Shown: positions 47,743-59,497, numbered from the stretch's first letter. The stretch: 64,000 nucleotides of DNA from Triplophysa rosa (GCF_024868665.1 NC_079891.1:33007307-33071306), one strand, 5' to 3'. The notes: generated from the sequence alone by a model not told the origin. A program made the numbers and translations.

Positions 47743-47930
47743 GATGGTTCATCCAAAAATGAAAATTCTGTCATCATTTACTCACTCTCTTGTCATTTCA
47801 AACCTTTATGACTTTCTTTCTTCTGCAGAACCCAAAAGACGATATTTTGAAGAAAGTTGGTAACCGAACAGCACTGGACCCCATTCACTTTTATTGTATG
47901 AACACAAAATCAATGCAATATAAAGTCATT
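47743..47930 (+). mobile_element. truncated MITE of the GGGATAGTTCACCC family
   Basis: GGATGGTTCATCCAAAAATG through CGATATTTTGAAGAAAGTT to TGTATGAACACAAAATC. The right end is lost. Confidence 0.8.
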
Positions 47931-48424
47931 CAGGCCCCCCAATCGTCCACAACAATGTTTATATCCACAATTAACTATTTATATCCAATAAAATATTCTA
48001 GAGCTTGGCATAACTTTAAGGATGCATGTTTATGAAAATAACCGAGAAATGGATCGATTTTCAGTTGATTTGGGTTAGTTTAGCGTTTTGTTTCATTTCA
48101 AGTCATTGTAAGTCATCTTGAGGCACCAGTAAGTCCCAGCCCCTGGGGTTGAGAGATATGCTTTAAAGTCTTTGTTTTTTACTTTGAAGAGTAATGTAGA
48201 AGCTGTTTTCATGAGAATTACCTGAAAATCTGCTGATAAAGAATCAGGCTTGACAACTTGTGACTTCAGGTGCAGGCGTGTGATAGCGATCACTGAGGAG
48301 ATGGATGTTTTCAAGTCGTGTTGAGTGATTTATGAGCTGTGTTTTGCATACAAAGGACATGAAACCAAAAACTGGAATAACTGTATTTCTCCATAAAAAA
48401 AATTTCATTCACAATTGAGCTTAA

Positions 48425-49110
48425 CTTCACGGATCATGTTGCCAGCACCACCCGGTACTGTAGATTCATCCTCCACAACATTAGGAAATTAAGACCTTTC
48501 ATGTCCGAGCATGCTACGCAAGTCCTAGTCCAGACTCTTGTTCTGTCCAGACTGGACTATTGCAATGCGCAACTGGCTGGACTTCAAGCCTGCACAACCA
48601 AACCTCTACAGATGATCCAGAATTCAGCGTCAAGAGTGGTCTTCAATGAACCGAAGAAAGCACACGTCACTCCTCATCAAGTTACACTGGCTCCCTATAG
48701 TCGCTCGCATCAAATTGAAAGCTCTGCTCTTGGCCTACGAGACCACCGCTGGTTCGGCACCCCCATATCTTCACTCGCTAATACAGCCTTATGTACCAGC
48801 CAGATCCCTTCTCTGGATCTGTTCCACATTTGTCAGATCAACAGATTCTGTAGCCATCTTTAAGAACCGTCTGAAAACACATCTCTTCCGTCAGCTCCTG
48901 ACCGATTAGTTCTGAATTCTATCTCTTTTCTACTCTTTCTATCCTTCAAAAAAAAAAAACGTAGCTTTGTATACTGTGATAGGCTATATGAGACCAGTTT
49001 TACTGCGCTTATGCTTTTTGTTGTCCTTATGTTGTGCCAATTGCTTCCATTGTTTCCCTCACTTTGGATAAAAGCGTCTGCTAAATGACTAAATGTAAAT
49101 GTAAATAAGA
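48425..49110 (+). pseudogene. L2/CR1-clade LINE reverse-transcriptase 3' fragment
   Basis: Frame 48501-48665 reads LVLSRLDYCNAQLAGLQ, CTTKPLQMIQNSASRVVF. After a frame change near 48655-48675 another frame continues HTSLLIKLHWLPIVARIKLK, TTAGSAPPYLHSLIQPYVP, FKNRLKTHLFRQLL. This is the C-terminal end of an L2/CR1-type polymerase. The tail holds GGATAAAAGCGTCTGCTAAA followed by AAATGTAAATGTAAAT, the usual fish L2-type end. 5'-truncated and frameshifted, so inactive. Confidence 0.85.
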
Positions 49111-49486
49111 AAAAAACATACAAATGTTACAGAGCTAGACACAAAACAATAAACACATTCTACACTCTTAAAAACAAAGGCACTAAAGGTTCTTCACAGA
49201 GATGCAAGGTTTTCCAAAGAACCTTTTTTATCAGTGCTTAAAAATACACATTTCTTTTATTTTTATTTACTTTGAACAGCTTATCTAGTATTTTAGCATT
49301 TCAAACCTAACAATGTTTCATGTGTAATGCAAACTTTGTGCAATGCTTGAAAAGTACTTTTATTTCAAATAAATGATCACGCCATTAGTGACGTTTGCAT
49401 AAAAATAGAGAGGTTTACAAAGATGTATGGCAGTTACATAATAATACTATACACATATTTTCCAAATCAGAAATAAAAAAATCAGT

Positions 49487-50156
49487 TAGGGCTGTCACGA
49501 TTATGAAATTTGGCTGACGATTAATTGTCTAATAAATCATTGCGATTATGACGATTAATTGTCTGTTTTAGAGCTTTGACTTTTAATTCTCATACATTTT
49601 TTATTCAGCTTTGAAACGACCATATTGTTCTGAATATAAAGACTATGTTCTTTTTCTTGGAATTACATAGGAAAAATTGGGTCATCATATTTAAGGTTTA
49701 GGCTTTTACCCGTCAATAATACAAACGCCAAATACCTGTAAATTAAGTAAATTGATCAGGAGTGAATTTAAGCCTCCATTAAAATGCTATCAGTCATAGA
49801 AAAGCTACTAGTCTGTTTTTTTCTCACTTGCAAGACTACAATAAAAGTTTACTTCTATGTTAATGAGAGTTTGGTAGACTGGTTTTCACACTGAAATAAT
49901 ATTAAATTGTACTGCAGGTTATTTTTATGGTGTATGCTTTAGTTTTTTTTAAGTGATTGTGTAGTGGTGGTACATTTTACAAGTATTACCATGCTTTAGT
50001 TACAATATATACACTAAAATATGCAATATGCAGATGCACTACAGCTCCCCCTAGTGTCTTCTATAGAGATGTGCAATAATTGCGATGATCTGAAACCATC
50101 GCGATGAGGTCAAACAATCGCGATGAGACGATTATTTAATAATTGTGACCGCCCTA
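49487..50156. mobile_element. DNA element with TAGGGCTGTCACGATTAT ends
   Basis: TAGGGCTGTCACGATTAT at the left and ATAATTGTGACCGCCCTA at the right are imperfect inverted repeats. Sub-terminal CGATTAATTGTC and CAATCGCGATGAGACGATT motifs repeat near the ends. No transposase remains. Confidence 0.75.
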
Positions 50157-51341
50157 AATTCCTTATTTAAGTATTCGGTATTTAATAAAAAAAATCTAAA
50201 AATGATTAGACTAAAAATGAGCTCACTTCACGCTTGCAAAATTCTGTCCCTAAGTTTATACATTTTAGATAGAAATACAATAATAACACACACAAAATGT
50301 GCGCTGGCATTCCGCTGCATAACAATGTGTTTGATGTTATGTTTGTACGACTTCTGTGTGCCCGAGGCAACCCTCTTACTTCTATACCCTTCATATTGAA
50401 TCCCAGCACTGTATTAGCCCTGAACTACACCACGATGATCAAACGCAGTGATGCTCCTCGTCTCATTTTCTGAAGTTTTAGGCAATAAAACAAAAGAGTG
50501 AGCGAGGTGGTGGAAGTCGCACGGGAAAGTGAAGGTAATACAGCTAATCAAATCAAAGACAGAGACTTGCATTGAAGCGGATGCAAATTTTTCAAGTAAT
50601 CCACAGCAGAATGACTTGAAAAGAAAGAAAGGCTACAAGGCGTGATTCATGCGCCTCCTCCTCCGTATGCCACACGCTCCCTGTCCTCTCCGCTGTATTT
50701 ACCAGTTGGAGTCTCCCGAGCGCTTCACTTTTACCATGAAGACAGCATTTCCTCCACAAACACACACATAAGATCAAGCTCATAATCTACAGCACAAATG
50801 AACACAATTAAAAGCACACATGCATTCTTATGGACAATTTTTATAAATATAACCATCTCACAGGTGTCCATAAAGTTTGGTGCACTTTCTAACGTTCACT
50901 TTTTGTTTAAACATGATAAGTCAATGCTTTATAATGAATTTCTAGAGTTCTACAGTGCAGGAACATTGTTCGGGAGTAAAGGCCAGTTTACACCAAGAAT
51001 TATAATCATAAAGTTGTAAAATTCTATTTGTTTTATTTATTTATATAGCACTCTTCGACTTAAAAAAGTGTTACAAGAGATTCTTTACAGTAGGCGCTTT
51101 ACGACCGGATAAGTTCAGGAACAAATTTACGAAACGAGTGAAGAGGGCTGTCGTGTGCGTACTAAGTTTCCCCGATCGCATTCGCACCTAAAGGAACCGT
51201 TCAGTGACGTAAGCCGGTTGACAGCGACGTCATTTAAGCGCGTCTGTCGAACAATGGAGGGCGCTGTGTTCGGCCAGTCAGTGTTTGCTTACGTCACGGG
51301 TCGTTCTTATTCTGCTGGTTTAGACCCTGCCGCACGTAAAA

Positions 51342-51565
51342 AAAGAAATACGACCTCACGTTGTGTCAATCACATTTACAAACTGCCTCCGATATTTTCG
51401 TTGGTCGTAAAAAAATTCGGACTGGGTTCGATTTTCTGCGTTATTCGCATCCGTAGCAAGCATTTTGAGAGGCGTTTTTACAATTCAGAGATACCGTACA
51501 AACGAGAGCCAAGTACGAAAAAACGCATACGAATATTTCGGAATGTAGGTGCAAAGACCTTTACA
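51342..51565. mobile_element. relative of the nested 4821-5015 element
   Basis: ACCTCACGTTGTGTCAATCA and CACATTTAC match 4935-4965 in reverse, and GGTGCAAAGACCTT near 51550 matches the terminal TGTGCAAAGACCTT. The left end was not found. The 140-residue open frame over this region (51155-51577) has no recognisable domain. Confidence 0.45.
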
Positions 51566-51606
51566 GTTAGACCTTGACTTAAAAAAACATTATTTAAAGC
51601 ATACAT

Positions 51607-51873
51607 TTAAAGGGACAGTTCCACTTTAAAACTGAAAATCTGTTCATCCTTTTCTCACCATTCCAGACCTGTATGACTTTCTTTCTTATGCAGAGCACAA
51701 AAGAAGATATTTTGAAGAACATTGAACCCTATTGACTGTATAAACACAAAACCACTGAAACATTTCTCAAAATATATTCTTTTAGAGTCATACACGTTTT
51801 GAACCAATATGATGATGAATAAATGATCGAGAATGAATGAGCATTTTTATTTTTGGGTGAACTGTCCCTTTAA
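51607..51873 (+). mobile_element. MITE of the GGGATAGTTCACCC family
   Basis: TTAAAGGGACAGTTCCAC to GGTGAACTGTCCCTTTAA, bounded by TTAA. Confidence 0.88.
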
Positions 51874-53119
51874 GAGGACAGTGGAGTCCACACCACAGCA
51901 GTAATAAGACAGAGAAATGATATTGTTGGGATCATTTTCAGAAACTATTTTTAACATTATCATCCATTGGTATGCTAATATAGTTAACTACAAGCTGACA
52001 AGACCAGGGTTGTTGGAAAATAAGTTACTAAAAGCAGCGCCACTACTAACAGCATTGGGTTTTTGACTATAGTTGAACTTCCTCAAATGACGAGTGTCAT
52101 TGGGAAGCTACAGAAAACAACACAGCTAACTGTCGACTACCTCATCAGCTAGCGGACTAGCACGCAAGGCCTGAGAGACCAACATGTCGACGCTCATTAG
52201 CATAGCAAATAATCCTTGCTAATCATCTCTAGAGTGAAGAACAGCACTCGGCTTGAGAATGAGAGCGAGAGAAAGGTGGCCTGGGAGCATGAAATGAATA
52301 GCCATCCACTTCATGCTAAAAAGTTTAAGAGGTGACAGAAGTGTGTTTTCGATAAGACAGCGCGAACATGACGACCGCTGAGTGTTGCACGTATGTGCAG
52401 AGCTATAAGCCAATGAGATGCAATAAACTCGAAGGGGTTGAATTTCGGCAGATCAATAATCGCAAAATCACTAAATAAATGAAACAGTACAGGTATATAT
52501 ATAACAAATCCAATCAGTTACGATCCAATCACACAAAGCCAAAGTTACAGAATCGGATGACATGCAAATCAAACAGCGCTAATTTCATCATCTCTCGCTT
52601 TTCCGTTCCAGCACGTCCTCCTTCGAACCTGCCAAATCTGATAAAACAGCTGTCAAACATTCCACACGCAAGACTCCTCTCGACATATCTCGCAGCGGAA
52701 TGAAAACACGCATCTCATACGACACCCTGAGCGATGACATTTACGTTGGCACTTATGAAGCATCTGAAGGACAACAGACGCATTCTCACGGTCTCCGTAA
52801 TGAAGATTCTTTTCAAAAACGCGGAAGGAACGCCGTGCCTGACACGCTCGTGCATGCCGAGAGGATTCCTCTGCCCTCTCTCATTAAAAATCTCTCATTA
52901 GGAATTCTGAAGTGTGTGCGAGAGGTCACAGGTTAATGTGAGCTGTCGAAAGGTCTGTAATTATGAGCGAGAAACATGGTGGGCGCAGGTTCACGGCCCG
53001 TTCTTTTCTTTGAGATGTGGACCATTTGCCAAACGTCTAAAACATTCCACAACACAACCACGCAACTGGTCTTGGGGTCTGTAAATGCAAACACAATGCA
53101 AACCGGACTGAAACTTAGT

Positions 53120-53353
53120 TCAGGACAAAATCTAATCAAAATTCCGTCATCACCCTCATGTCGTTTGAAATCTTACAAGGCTCAGTGGTTTTGTGTTCAT
53201 ACAGTGGAAGTCAATAGGGGCCGATGTTGTTTGGTTATCAACGTTCTTTAAAATATCTTCTTTCGTGTTCTTCAGAAGAAAGAAGGTCATACAGGTTTGG
53301 AATGACAGGAGGTTGAGTAAATGATGAAAGATTTCTCATTTTTGTATGAGTTT
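53120..53353 (+). mobile_element. MITE of the GGGATAGTTCACCC family, degraded ends
   Basis: Internal blocks ATTCCGTCATCACCCTCATG, AAATATCTTCTTTCGTGTTC and GGTTGAGTAAATGATGAAAG are present. The terminal TTAAAGGG sequences are lost. Confidence 0.75.
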
Positions 53354-53543
53354 CAAATTGCATGTGCCCCAAAGACATTCTGAAATGTGTTCACGAACCG
53401 CTAGTAACAAACCAAACAGTAACACTAAACAGTCTTTAAAATAGTAGCTAACATGAACTAACAATAAGCAATATATTTTTACACTCTATGAGTTTTGTCT
53501 ATTCGTTCATGGTAATTCAATGTGCATTAAGCAAGGTAAACAG

Positions 53544-54030
53544 TAGGGATGTAATGATTTACTAAGCTCACGATGCAATTCGATTCACGATAGGCTACTG
53601 ATCTCACGATTTTTTCACTTTTTTTTTTTTACAAAATTATTTGAGACAAATTAGAAATGAACAAGTGCCCTTTTATTATTTCTTAAATGCTACAAATTAC
53701 TTTGTAAAATAAAAGTATCTTTTATGTCAAATAACAAAACTAAATTGCAATTTTAAAACAAATTCTAAATCAAATAAAAATAAATAATACCAAAGTCTTT
53801 TTAATATGAACAAACTAAGACTTTGTCTTTGCTTTTACTAATTTGGATTCTTTTGTAAAAAAATTAAGAAATATCAACATATCCGTGTTTACCAAGTTTG
53901 CAGTAAACACAGCAGCCCCTGCTGTTCAAAACATGTATTGTGATTTATTTAACCTCTCAACTGACTTGAATCGTCATATTATAATCGATTTTCAACCGGC
54001 TTGTGGTGAATCGTTACAGTCATTCCCAGT
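53544..54030. mobile_element. hAT-type element (GTAGGGATGTAATGATT end)
   Basis: GTAGGGATGTAATGATTTAC and CACGATGCAATTCGATTCAC at the left, with GGTGAATCGTTACAGTCATT at the right, form diverged inverted repeats of a common fish hAT-like MITE. No coding part. Right border approximate. Confidence 0.6.
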
Positions 54031-54924
54031 AAACAAATACTGAACAGAACGTATTAATAAATGTAGAATATGTACTAAAATGCTGTAAAATGTCATTGTT
54101 AGTACTAATGTTAACAAATGCAACCTTATTGTAAAGTGTAAAAATTACATACAAAAGTCAATCACACGTTTTCAATATGTTCTTATTTGCTATTTTCCGA
54201 TTTACGATTAACTCAAGAATGTTAACGTACCTCACCAAGCTTCAGTCTCATTCACATTTTGTCACTCATTATCATAATATTTTCCCACGTCCAGGTACAT
54301 GCTGCACACACTACGAGCTAAAGGCATTTCATTAAGTCGCCTCAAATCAATAGAAAATCTAATTCCATCGTGATTCAGATATGAATTAGGTGTGTGTCTT
54401 ATTAATTTCTCCGAGAGTTGCAGTTCACCACAATGTTCCATTATTTTATGATTTAGCCAAACAGCTGCACTAATGAGATACCTGAAACACCAACTCATCA
54501 TTTACTGAAAAAGAAAAGAAGCGGAAACACGGTATTTCCCTTAAGCAAACATGTAAATCAGGTAATAGCACAATTATGGTGAAGACGTCTGCGAGCGCTG
54601 ATGAAACAAACCATTACCAAGTCTTTCAATTAAAGCTACATCTTCAACAATAGCAGGAAAACAATGTGGCTTTGACAGACAAGCATGCTCACAGACATTA
54701 GCAAAATAAAAGTCTCCAATCACCGTTATTATTATGTAAATTATGGGAAGTTTTGGAGAGTTTTGGGTTTGTTTGGCATATTCAACTCATTTCATTTATT
54801 TTTTGGCAGTGTTTTTTCATCTGTAATTTGAATTATTACTTTCACCACCACTATTAAGCTCTTAATATTTCACAAACCAAAACATCACCAGTCAACTCGA
54901 AACAAACAAGAGACCTGCATGACG

Positions 54925-55364
54925 GTGGCCGTAAGGTGCAAAACAAATCGACAAATTGCGAAACTAATGACAAATCTGAAAACAAAATCAAAATTCTTAA
55001 ATCAAAATTACAAATCTGAAAATGCAATGTCAAATCTAAAAGCAAAATAAGAACCATAAAACACAACAACAATTCCAGATACTTCCTAGTTATCTTGATT
55101 GACAGTAGTTTCGTCCAATCAGCAGAAACTATCCCATTCCAACAAAATACTTACCTTTTCCAGTTTGATTGATTTCTTGTTGTGTTTTCTGACTTATTAC
55201 TTTGTTACTCATTTCCGGAATTGTTGTAGTGTTTTATGTTTTGTTATTTTGTTTTTAGATTTTGATACTGCGTTTTCAGATTCGTCATTTTGATTTTTGA
55301 TTTTGTTTTCAGATTTGTTATTACTTTTGCAATTTGTTGTTTTGTTTTGCACCTTCCGGCCACC
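54925..55364. mobile_element. 440-bp fold-back element with CAAATCTGAAAACAAAATC units
   Basis: GGTGGCCGTAAGGTGCAAAA at the left and TTTTGCACCTTCCGGCCACC at the right are near-perfect inverted repeats. Both arms carry tandem ACAAATCTGAAAACAAAATC or AAATCAAAATT units. Confidence 0.85.
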
Positions 55365-55408
55365 ATATGTTCGTCTTGCAAATCAAACCTGTCAAAATGT
55401 TGCAGAAT

Positions 55409-55816
55409 TCATGTCAAATTTACTTGAGAGCCGTTTTCTACACTTTCAATACATGTGCAAGGTGCCACAAAAGACATGCAATGTTGCAGAACTACATTCA
55501 TAACTGACTCTCTTAAAGGACTCATTAAATGAGCACTTTCAACAAGTTGGTATGATTTATTAGGGTCTTCATGAAATGTCTGGAACATATTTTGCTTAAA
55601 AACACTCAATGGCTGTGTAAACAAAACCCTTTTTGCCTCGTCAAAAACAGCTATGCTCACAGTAACCCGTTTTGGTGCTTGTCTCTTTAAATGATAATGA
55701 GTTACAGCGAACCCCACCCCCCTTCTGTCCGGCGTGTCAACACAACACGTGTAGTACTGCCATGGCAATGGTTTAGCTAAGTAATATTTCCTGAATTCCT
55801 CTGCGGTTAGTTTCAT
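55409..55816 (-). pseudogene. transposon-associated open frame (MKLTAEEFRKYYLAKPL)
   Basis: A 135-residue frame reading MKLTAEEFRKYYLAKPLPW, CCVDTPDRRGVGFAVTHYH, RQAPKRVTVSIAVFDEAKR, SPLRESVMNVVLQH. It begins at the border of the 55816-56039 palindrome and runs out past the TTAA end of the element, so it is unlikely to be a host gene. The family is not recognised. Confidence 0.35.
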
Positions 55817-56857
55817 TTTAAACGTCTCAAATCATTCGTCCGGAGACTAAAAAATCCGTCACAGAAAACAGCGCTCACGTTGTGCGTGTATGCTTGCCTA
55901 AAATCCACGGAATGCGGATTTACGTGGTGGATTTTAGCGCTTGTCGTTGACAAGTTATAACGTTACACACACAACGTGAGAGCTAGTTTGCTGTGACAGA
56001 TTTTTCAGCCTAAGGACGAATGATTTGAGACGTTTAAAACAAAGCTAACTGTAGTGTTCGCCCCTGTTCATTACCAAAACAAACAGCTTGCCGCAGCTAA
56101 ACATATTAACGCACATAATGTATTAACATACATACAGCTAAACTCCAAGTGCCCATTTGCCAAATAACATATAAATATACAGTAATTTTAACACTGGCTT
56201 TGAATATTCTATTTAGCCCGTGACTGACTTAGCTCCCTTCGCTATCATATGCTAACGTTATCCTCCTATATATATGATACATGTACGTCAATTCAGACTG
56301 TTGATAAATATGACTTACATCAGCAGCTTTGTCTCGTTCAGTTGGTCTCGATCCCTCTTGAGGAAACAACTTTGAAGCTAATCCTGCTTGTACTGTCCCA
56401 GGTTGATAAAGCACTCCGGCTTGAAGTGATTCGCGCAAACAAGCAGGTTTTTACTTATGGTTTCTGAGGGATTTCCACTAAAAATAAAATAAATCCACTC
56501 CTGTCTCTTCCTAGGTTTGAACTCTGTGCAGCGACTACATTGCATGTTGTCCACGAACTTTAGCCATGGCGTCACGTACACCGCTGTCGCTTGTGAAAAC
56601 AACAATGGCGGCAGCGCCGTGGGTGGAATTGTGTACATTAAGGGGCGGTAAAATTATAATAAGAGCCTGCGTCTACGTCACACCAGGAGCGAAATCTGAA
56701 CGGCTCGATTTCTCACATGCTTGCAGAGAAAGGCTTACCAAAACAAAGTTCCTGGGATCTTGTTTTTCACGTTTTCTGGGTTGCTAGATGCACCGGGGAC
56801 CCGATTATAGCACTTAAACACAGAAAAAATGTGACTTTCATGCAATGGGTCCTTTAA
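55513..56857 (-). mobile_element. Kolobok-like DNA transposon relic, 1.35 kb
   Basis: TTAAAGGACTCATTAAATG at one end and CATGCAATGGGTCCTTTAA at the other form inverted repeats bounded by TTAA. The minus strand carries a THAP-like zinc-finger fragment near the right end and a further frame downstream. TTAA target sites plus a THAP domain are the marks of the Kolobok superfamily. An inner palindrome lies at 55816-56039. Confidence 0.75.
56378..56638 (-). pseudogene. THAP-domain fragment of a transposon protein
   Basis: Reads CSRCTEFKPRKRQEWIYF, then FSGNPSETISKNLLVCANHF, KPECFINLGQYKQD. The VCxxHFxxxCF ending is that of a THAP-type zinc finger (C2CH). The first part of the domain and a clear start are missing. 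It belongs to the Kolobok-like element around it. Confidence 0.65.
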
Positions 56858-57658
56858 GGCAGATAGCTGCTTAAACAAAATGAGCTTGAGTAATAAATAT
56901 CCACCAAAAGACAGGCTGTGAATATCACGCATGCCCTTTTTTGGTATGCCATACATGATGTGCACGCCATATATTGACTGCTACATAACACAAGACCCAA
57001 TTGTCCAATACATGACCTCCTTGTTAAAACTAAACATATCGGTGCCTGATCACAAACTGCCCTTTGGATAAATCAAGAAGGTCTGAAATGGACAATACAA
57101 GTCCCAAATTAAGTCTGCTGGAGGTATAGGCACAGTTCTGTCCTGATTGGATTTCCCCATTTGCTGGCATTCTGGAGTCCAGGCCCTTATTAAAAGGACA
57201 TGGAGAGGGGTCTGGATCATATCACAGCATAATAACCTAATGCCACTGAATCCAGTTTACTGATCGGAGCAGGCATAAGATAGGAAGCTATCTTCCATAC
57301 ACACACACCACAGGCTGTGTTCCAAAATCTAGAAAGCCGCCTTGCAACGCCCAAATCTCCTGCCTTCATGAGAGGCAGGAGAGGCCTTCATTGTCTTCTA
57401 CGGCCCACAATGCTATGCGTGTGATTGGTTGAGCCAACACAATCTCAGAGACAAAAAGTAACTATTTATAAGGTGGCTTATTTCAGGTTGGTCGAGGACA
57501 AAAGAACAAAATGGCGGCAGAGAAACCGGTTGTGTAAATTTAAGCATAATTTTCATATTTAATACTTTCATATTTAACTTTGCATTTCTAGTGAGAAGTT
57601 AGTTTCCTCGTTTTAAACATGTGATATATATGCGGCTGTACAATGTACTGTTACTCAC

Positions 57659-58190
57659 TTGGGCGTCTGTGCGTCATCTATTCTGTTCCCCAGTTGAAAC
57701 TCGTGGGACTTACTGCGGTGCAGAGCCGTGAACCCCGGCAGAAGGTGAATGAGCTTCCGGTTGGCAGGCGGTGGTGTTCCGGGGGCCTTCAGTTTATTCC
57801 TGCGCCTGACCTGCGGCGTCCCTGGAGGGGTCATGGTGTTCACTACTAAGGGAGTCCGAGGAGGTGTGTAAGCAAAGTGCCTCTGTCTGGGGGAGGGAGG
57901 AAGAGAGTGATGTCCGGTTTCCAGAGGGGAGGGGAAGAGGCCGCAGTGAGTGTCTACGGTCAGCCGGTCCATCTGGGACTGTGGATGCTGGGAGTAGAAG
58001 GGAGGCGCCAGCGCCTGAGGGCTCTGGCACAAGTGCTGACTATAGCGGGAGTGCAGTTTAGGGCTCTGGGAGAGCTGGAGACGCACCCACTGACTGTGGT
58101 CCGCTTGCCCCACCGGGGTGTTCTCTTTACCCGACTCAGAAGTGGGCCACTGAATGGACCAGTCCTGCTTGGGCTGGTTACCGCTAGATC
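57659..58190 (-). CDS. ksr2: ksr2 large Ser/Pro-rich exon with RSKSHE site
   Basis: This 532-base exon encodes about 177 residues: [123 protein letters not shown]. The many SP/TP sites and [12 protein letters not shown] match human KSR2; RSKSHE is the first 14-3-3 site (Ser297 equivalent of mouse KSR1), phosphorylated by C-TAK1/MARK kinases. The acceptor is CCACAG and the donor GTGAGTAAC at 57650-57658. The visible ATG upstream lies in the intron acceptor and is not a start. Confidence 0.96.
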
Positions 58191-58278
58191 CTGTGGACAT
58201 ACAGTATCAAAGGTGCATGTTAAAATGAAAAATAAAGTCATAATAAAGATGTACAGTGTAAGGAAAGGGATGCTGGAT

Positions 58279-58352
58279 AAAAGAGAGAGGAGAGGAGAGG
58301 AGAGGAGAGGAGAGGAGAGGAGAGGAGAGGAGAGGAGAGGAGAGGAGAGGAG
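58279..58352 (+). repeat. AGGAG pentanucleotide microsatellite
   Basis: About 14 uninterrupted GAGAG/AGGAG units. Confidence 0.95.
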
Positions 58353-59150
58353 AGAGGACAAAAAGAGACGAGGCAAAAAGAGAAGGAGACGAAAAGAAAA
58401 GAGACTAAAAGTAAAGAAAAGAGACTAAAAGTAAAGAAAAGAGACAAAAAGGATGACAATAAAAGAAAAGAGATTAATAGAAAAGAGACAAAAAGAGAAG
58501 AGACGTAAAGAGATGAAAAGAAAAGAAACGAAAGAAAAGAGACGAGACGAGACAAGACAAGACGAGAAGAGACAAAAATAGAAGAGACTAAAAGAGAGAA
58601 AAAGAGAAGAGACGAAAAGAGACAAAAAGAGAAGAGACGAAAAGAGAGATGAAAAGAGACGAGAAGAGACGAAAAGAGAACAGACGAAAAGAGGAGAAAA
58701 GAGACGAAAAGAAAAGAGACAAAAGAAAAAGAGAAAAGGGACAAAAAGAAAAGAGATGAAATGAAAAGAGACGAAAGAGATAAAAAGGGAAGAGACGAAA
58801 AGAGAAGAGACGAAAAGAGAACAGACGAAAAGAGGAGAAAAGAGACGAAAAGAAAAGAGACAAAAGAAAAAGAGAAAAGGGACATAAAGAGAAGAAGAGA
58901 GACGAATAGAAAAGAAAACAAGAGACACAAAAGAGACAAACACAAAAAGAGAAGAGACATAACACAGAGAGATGAGCTAAAAAAAAAAATAAAGAGATAA
59001 AGAGAAGGAATGAGACAAGAACAGAAAAGAGGATGAGGAAAATAGAAGATAAGACCAAAGAGTAAAGAGACATGAGGAGGAGAGATGAGACAAAGAGAGA
59101 CCCAAGAGGGAGAACAGAAGAGACGAGGCGAGATGAGAAAAGAGCCAAGT
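58353..59150 (+). repeat. purine-rich GAGACGAAAAGAG tract
   Basis: About 800 bases that are nearly all A and G with scattered C, built from degenerate GAGACGAAAAGAGA units. Longer blocks repeat (for example AACAGACGAAAAGAGGAG at about 58680 and 58818). On the transcribed strand it is a long pyrimidine tract in the intron upstream of the large Ser/Pro exon. The long Ser/Leu/Phe open frames over it are artefacts. Confidence 0.9.
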
Positions 59151-59335
59151 ACCAAGTACTGTAGCAGATGAAGGATGTCAACAGTGAAGAGACTCAGACT
59201 GCATCTATCATGACAAACACACAGAGAGAGATGAGACTGAGACTAACATGAGTCTGAAATGTCTCAATGTAATGATCGCTAAAGCAGACAACAGTAATGA
59301 AAACAAACAGAGTGAAAAAAAACATAATGTCTCAC

Positions 59336-59371
59336 CTCCGTTACTTTGTAACTTATCATCCTCCAGTTGTT
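59336..59371 (-). CDS. ksr2: ksr2 small upstream exon (36 nt), probably a cassette exon
   Basis: Reads (x)QLEDDKLQSNG plus one base. A pyrimidine tract ending CCCAAG precedes 59371 and GTGAGAC follows 59336. The trailing G joins GA of the large exon to give Gly-Ser-Ser-Gly. Its length is a multiple of three and it enters and leaves in the same phase, so it can be skipped without changing frame. Human KSR2, as recalled, runs from HMSG straight into the QDW exon without this segment. It could be a teleost-specific or alternatively used exon, or a false positive with good splice signals. Confidence 0.6.
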
Positions 59372-59497
59372 CTTGGGAAAAAAACATACAGAATTGTTAC
59401 TTCTTATTCAACAACAAATGCACACTTAGTAGATGTACCTAAAAAAGTTAAAGATGGTCACATGTTATCGATTTAGTAGCATCAAACAGAAGTGAAC

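Larger units (their letters stand above)
40146..57658 (-). other. ksr2: ksr2 intron, 17.5 kb, the longest in the window
   Basis: Separates the large Ser/Pro exon from the AKKKTK exon. It holds a Tol2-type end fragment (40330-40460), half of a CAGTGGTTCTCAAAC element (41682-41877), a TTAA element (43079-43492), MITE copies (43683-43978, 47743-47930, 51607-51873, 53120-53353), a hAT-type element (46001-46479), an L2-like LINE fragment (48425-49110), a TAGGGCTGTCACG element (49487-50156), a GTAACGATT-type element (53544-54030), a fold-back element (54925-55364) and a Kolobok-like relic (55513-56857). Bases 44000-45900 and 51900-53100 show nothing recognisable. Confidence 0.8.
58191..59335 (-). 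other. ksr2: ksr2 intron, 1.1 kb
   Basis: Almost filled by the AGGAG and GAGACGAAAAGAG repeats. Only about 90 bases next to the acceptor and about 185 next to the donor are non-repetitive. Confidence 0.85.

Noticed and set aside
51155..51577. 140-residue open frame with basic composition
   Set aside because: No recognisable domain; overlaps a relative of a short DNA element; best explained as a chance frame.
57877..58428. 183-residue plus-strand frame over the Ser/Pro exon
   Set aside because: Antisense shadow of the ksr2 exon running into the AGGAG repeat.
58238..59181. 305- and 197-residue Ser/Leu/Phe-rich minus-strand frames, which look like membrane proteins
   Set aside because: They come from the purine-rich GAGACGAAAAGAG repeat read on the pyrimidine strand. 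No start context or family similarity.
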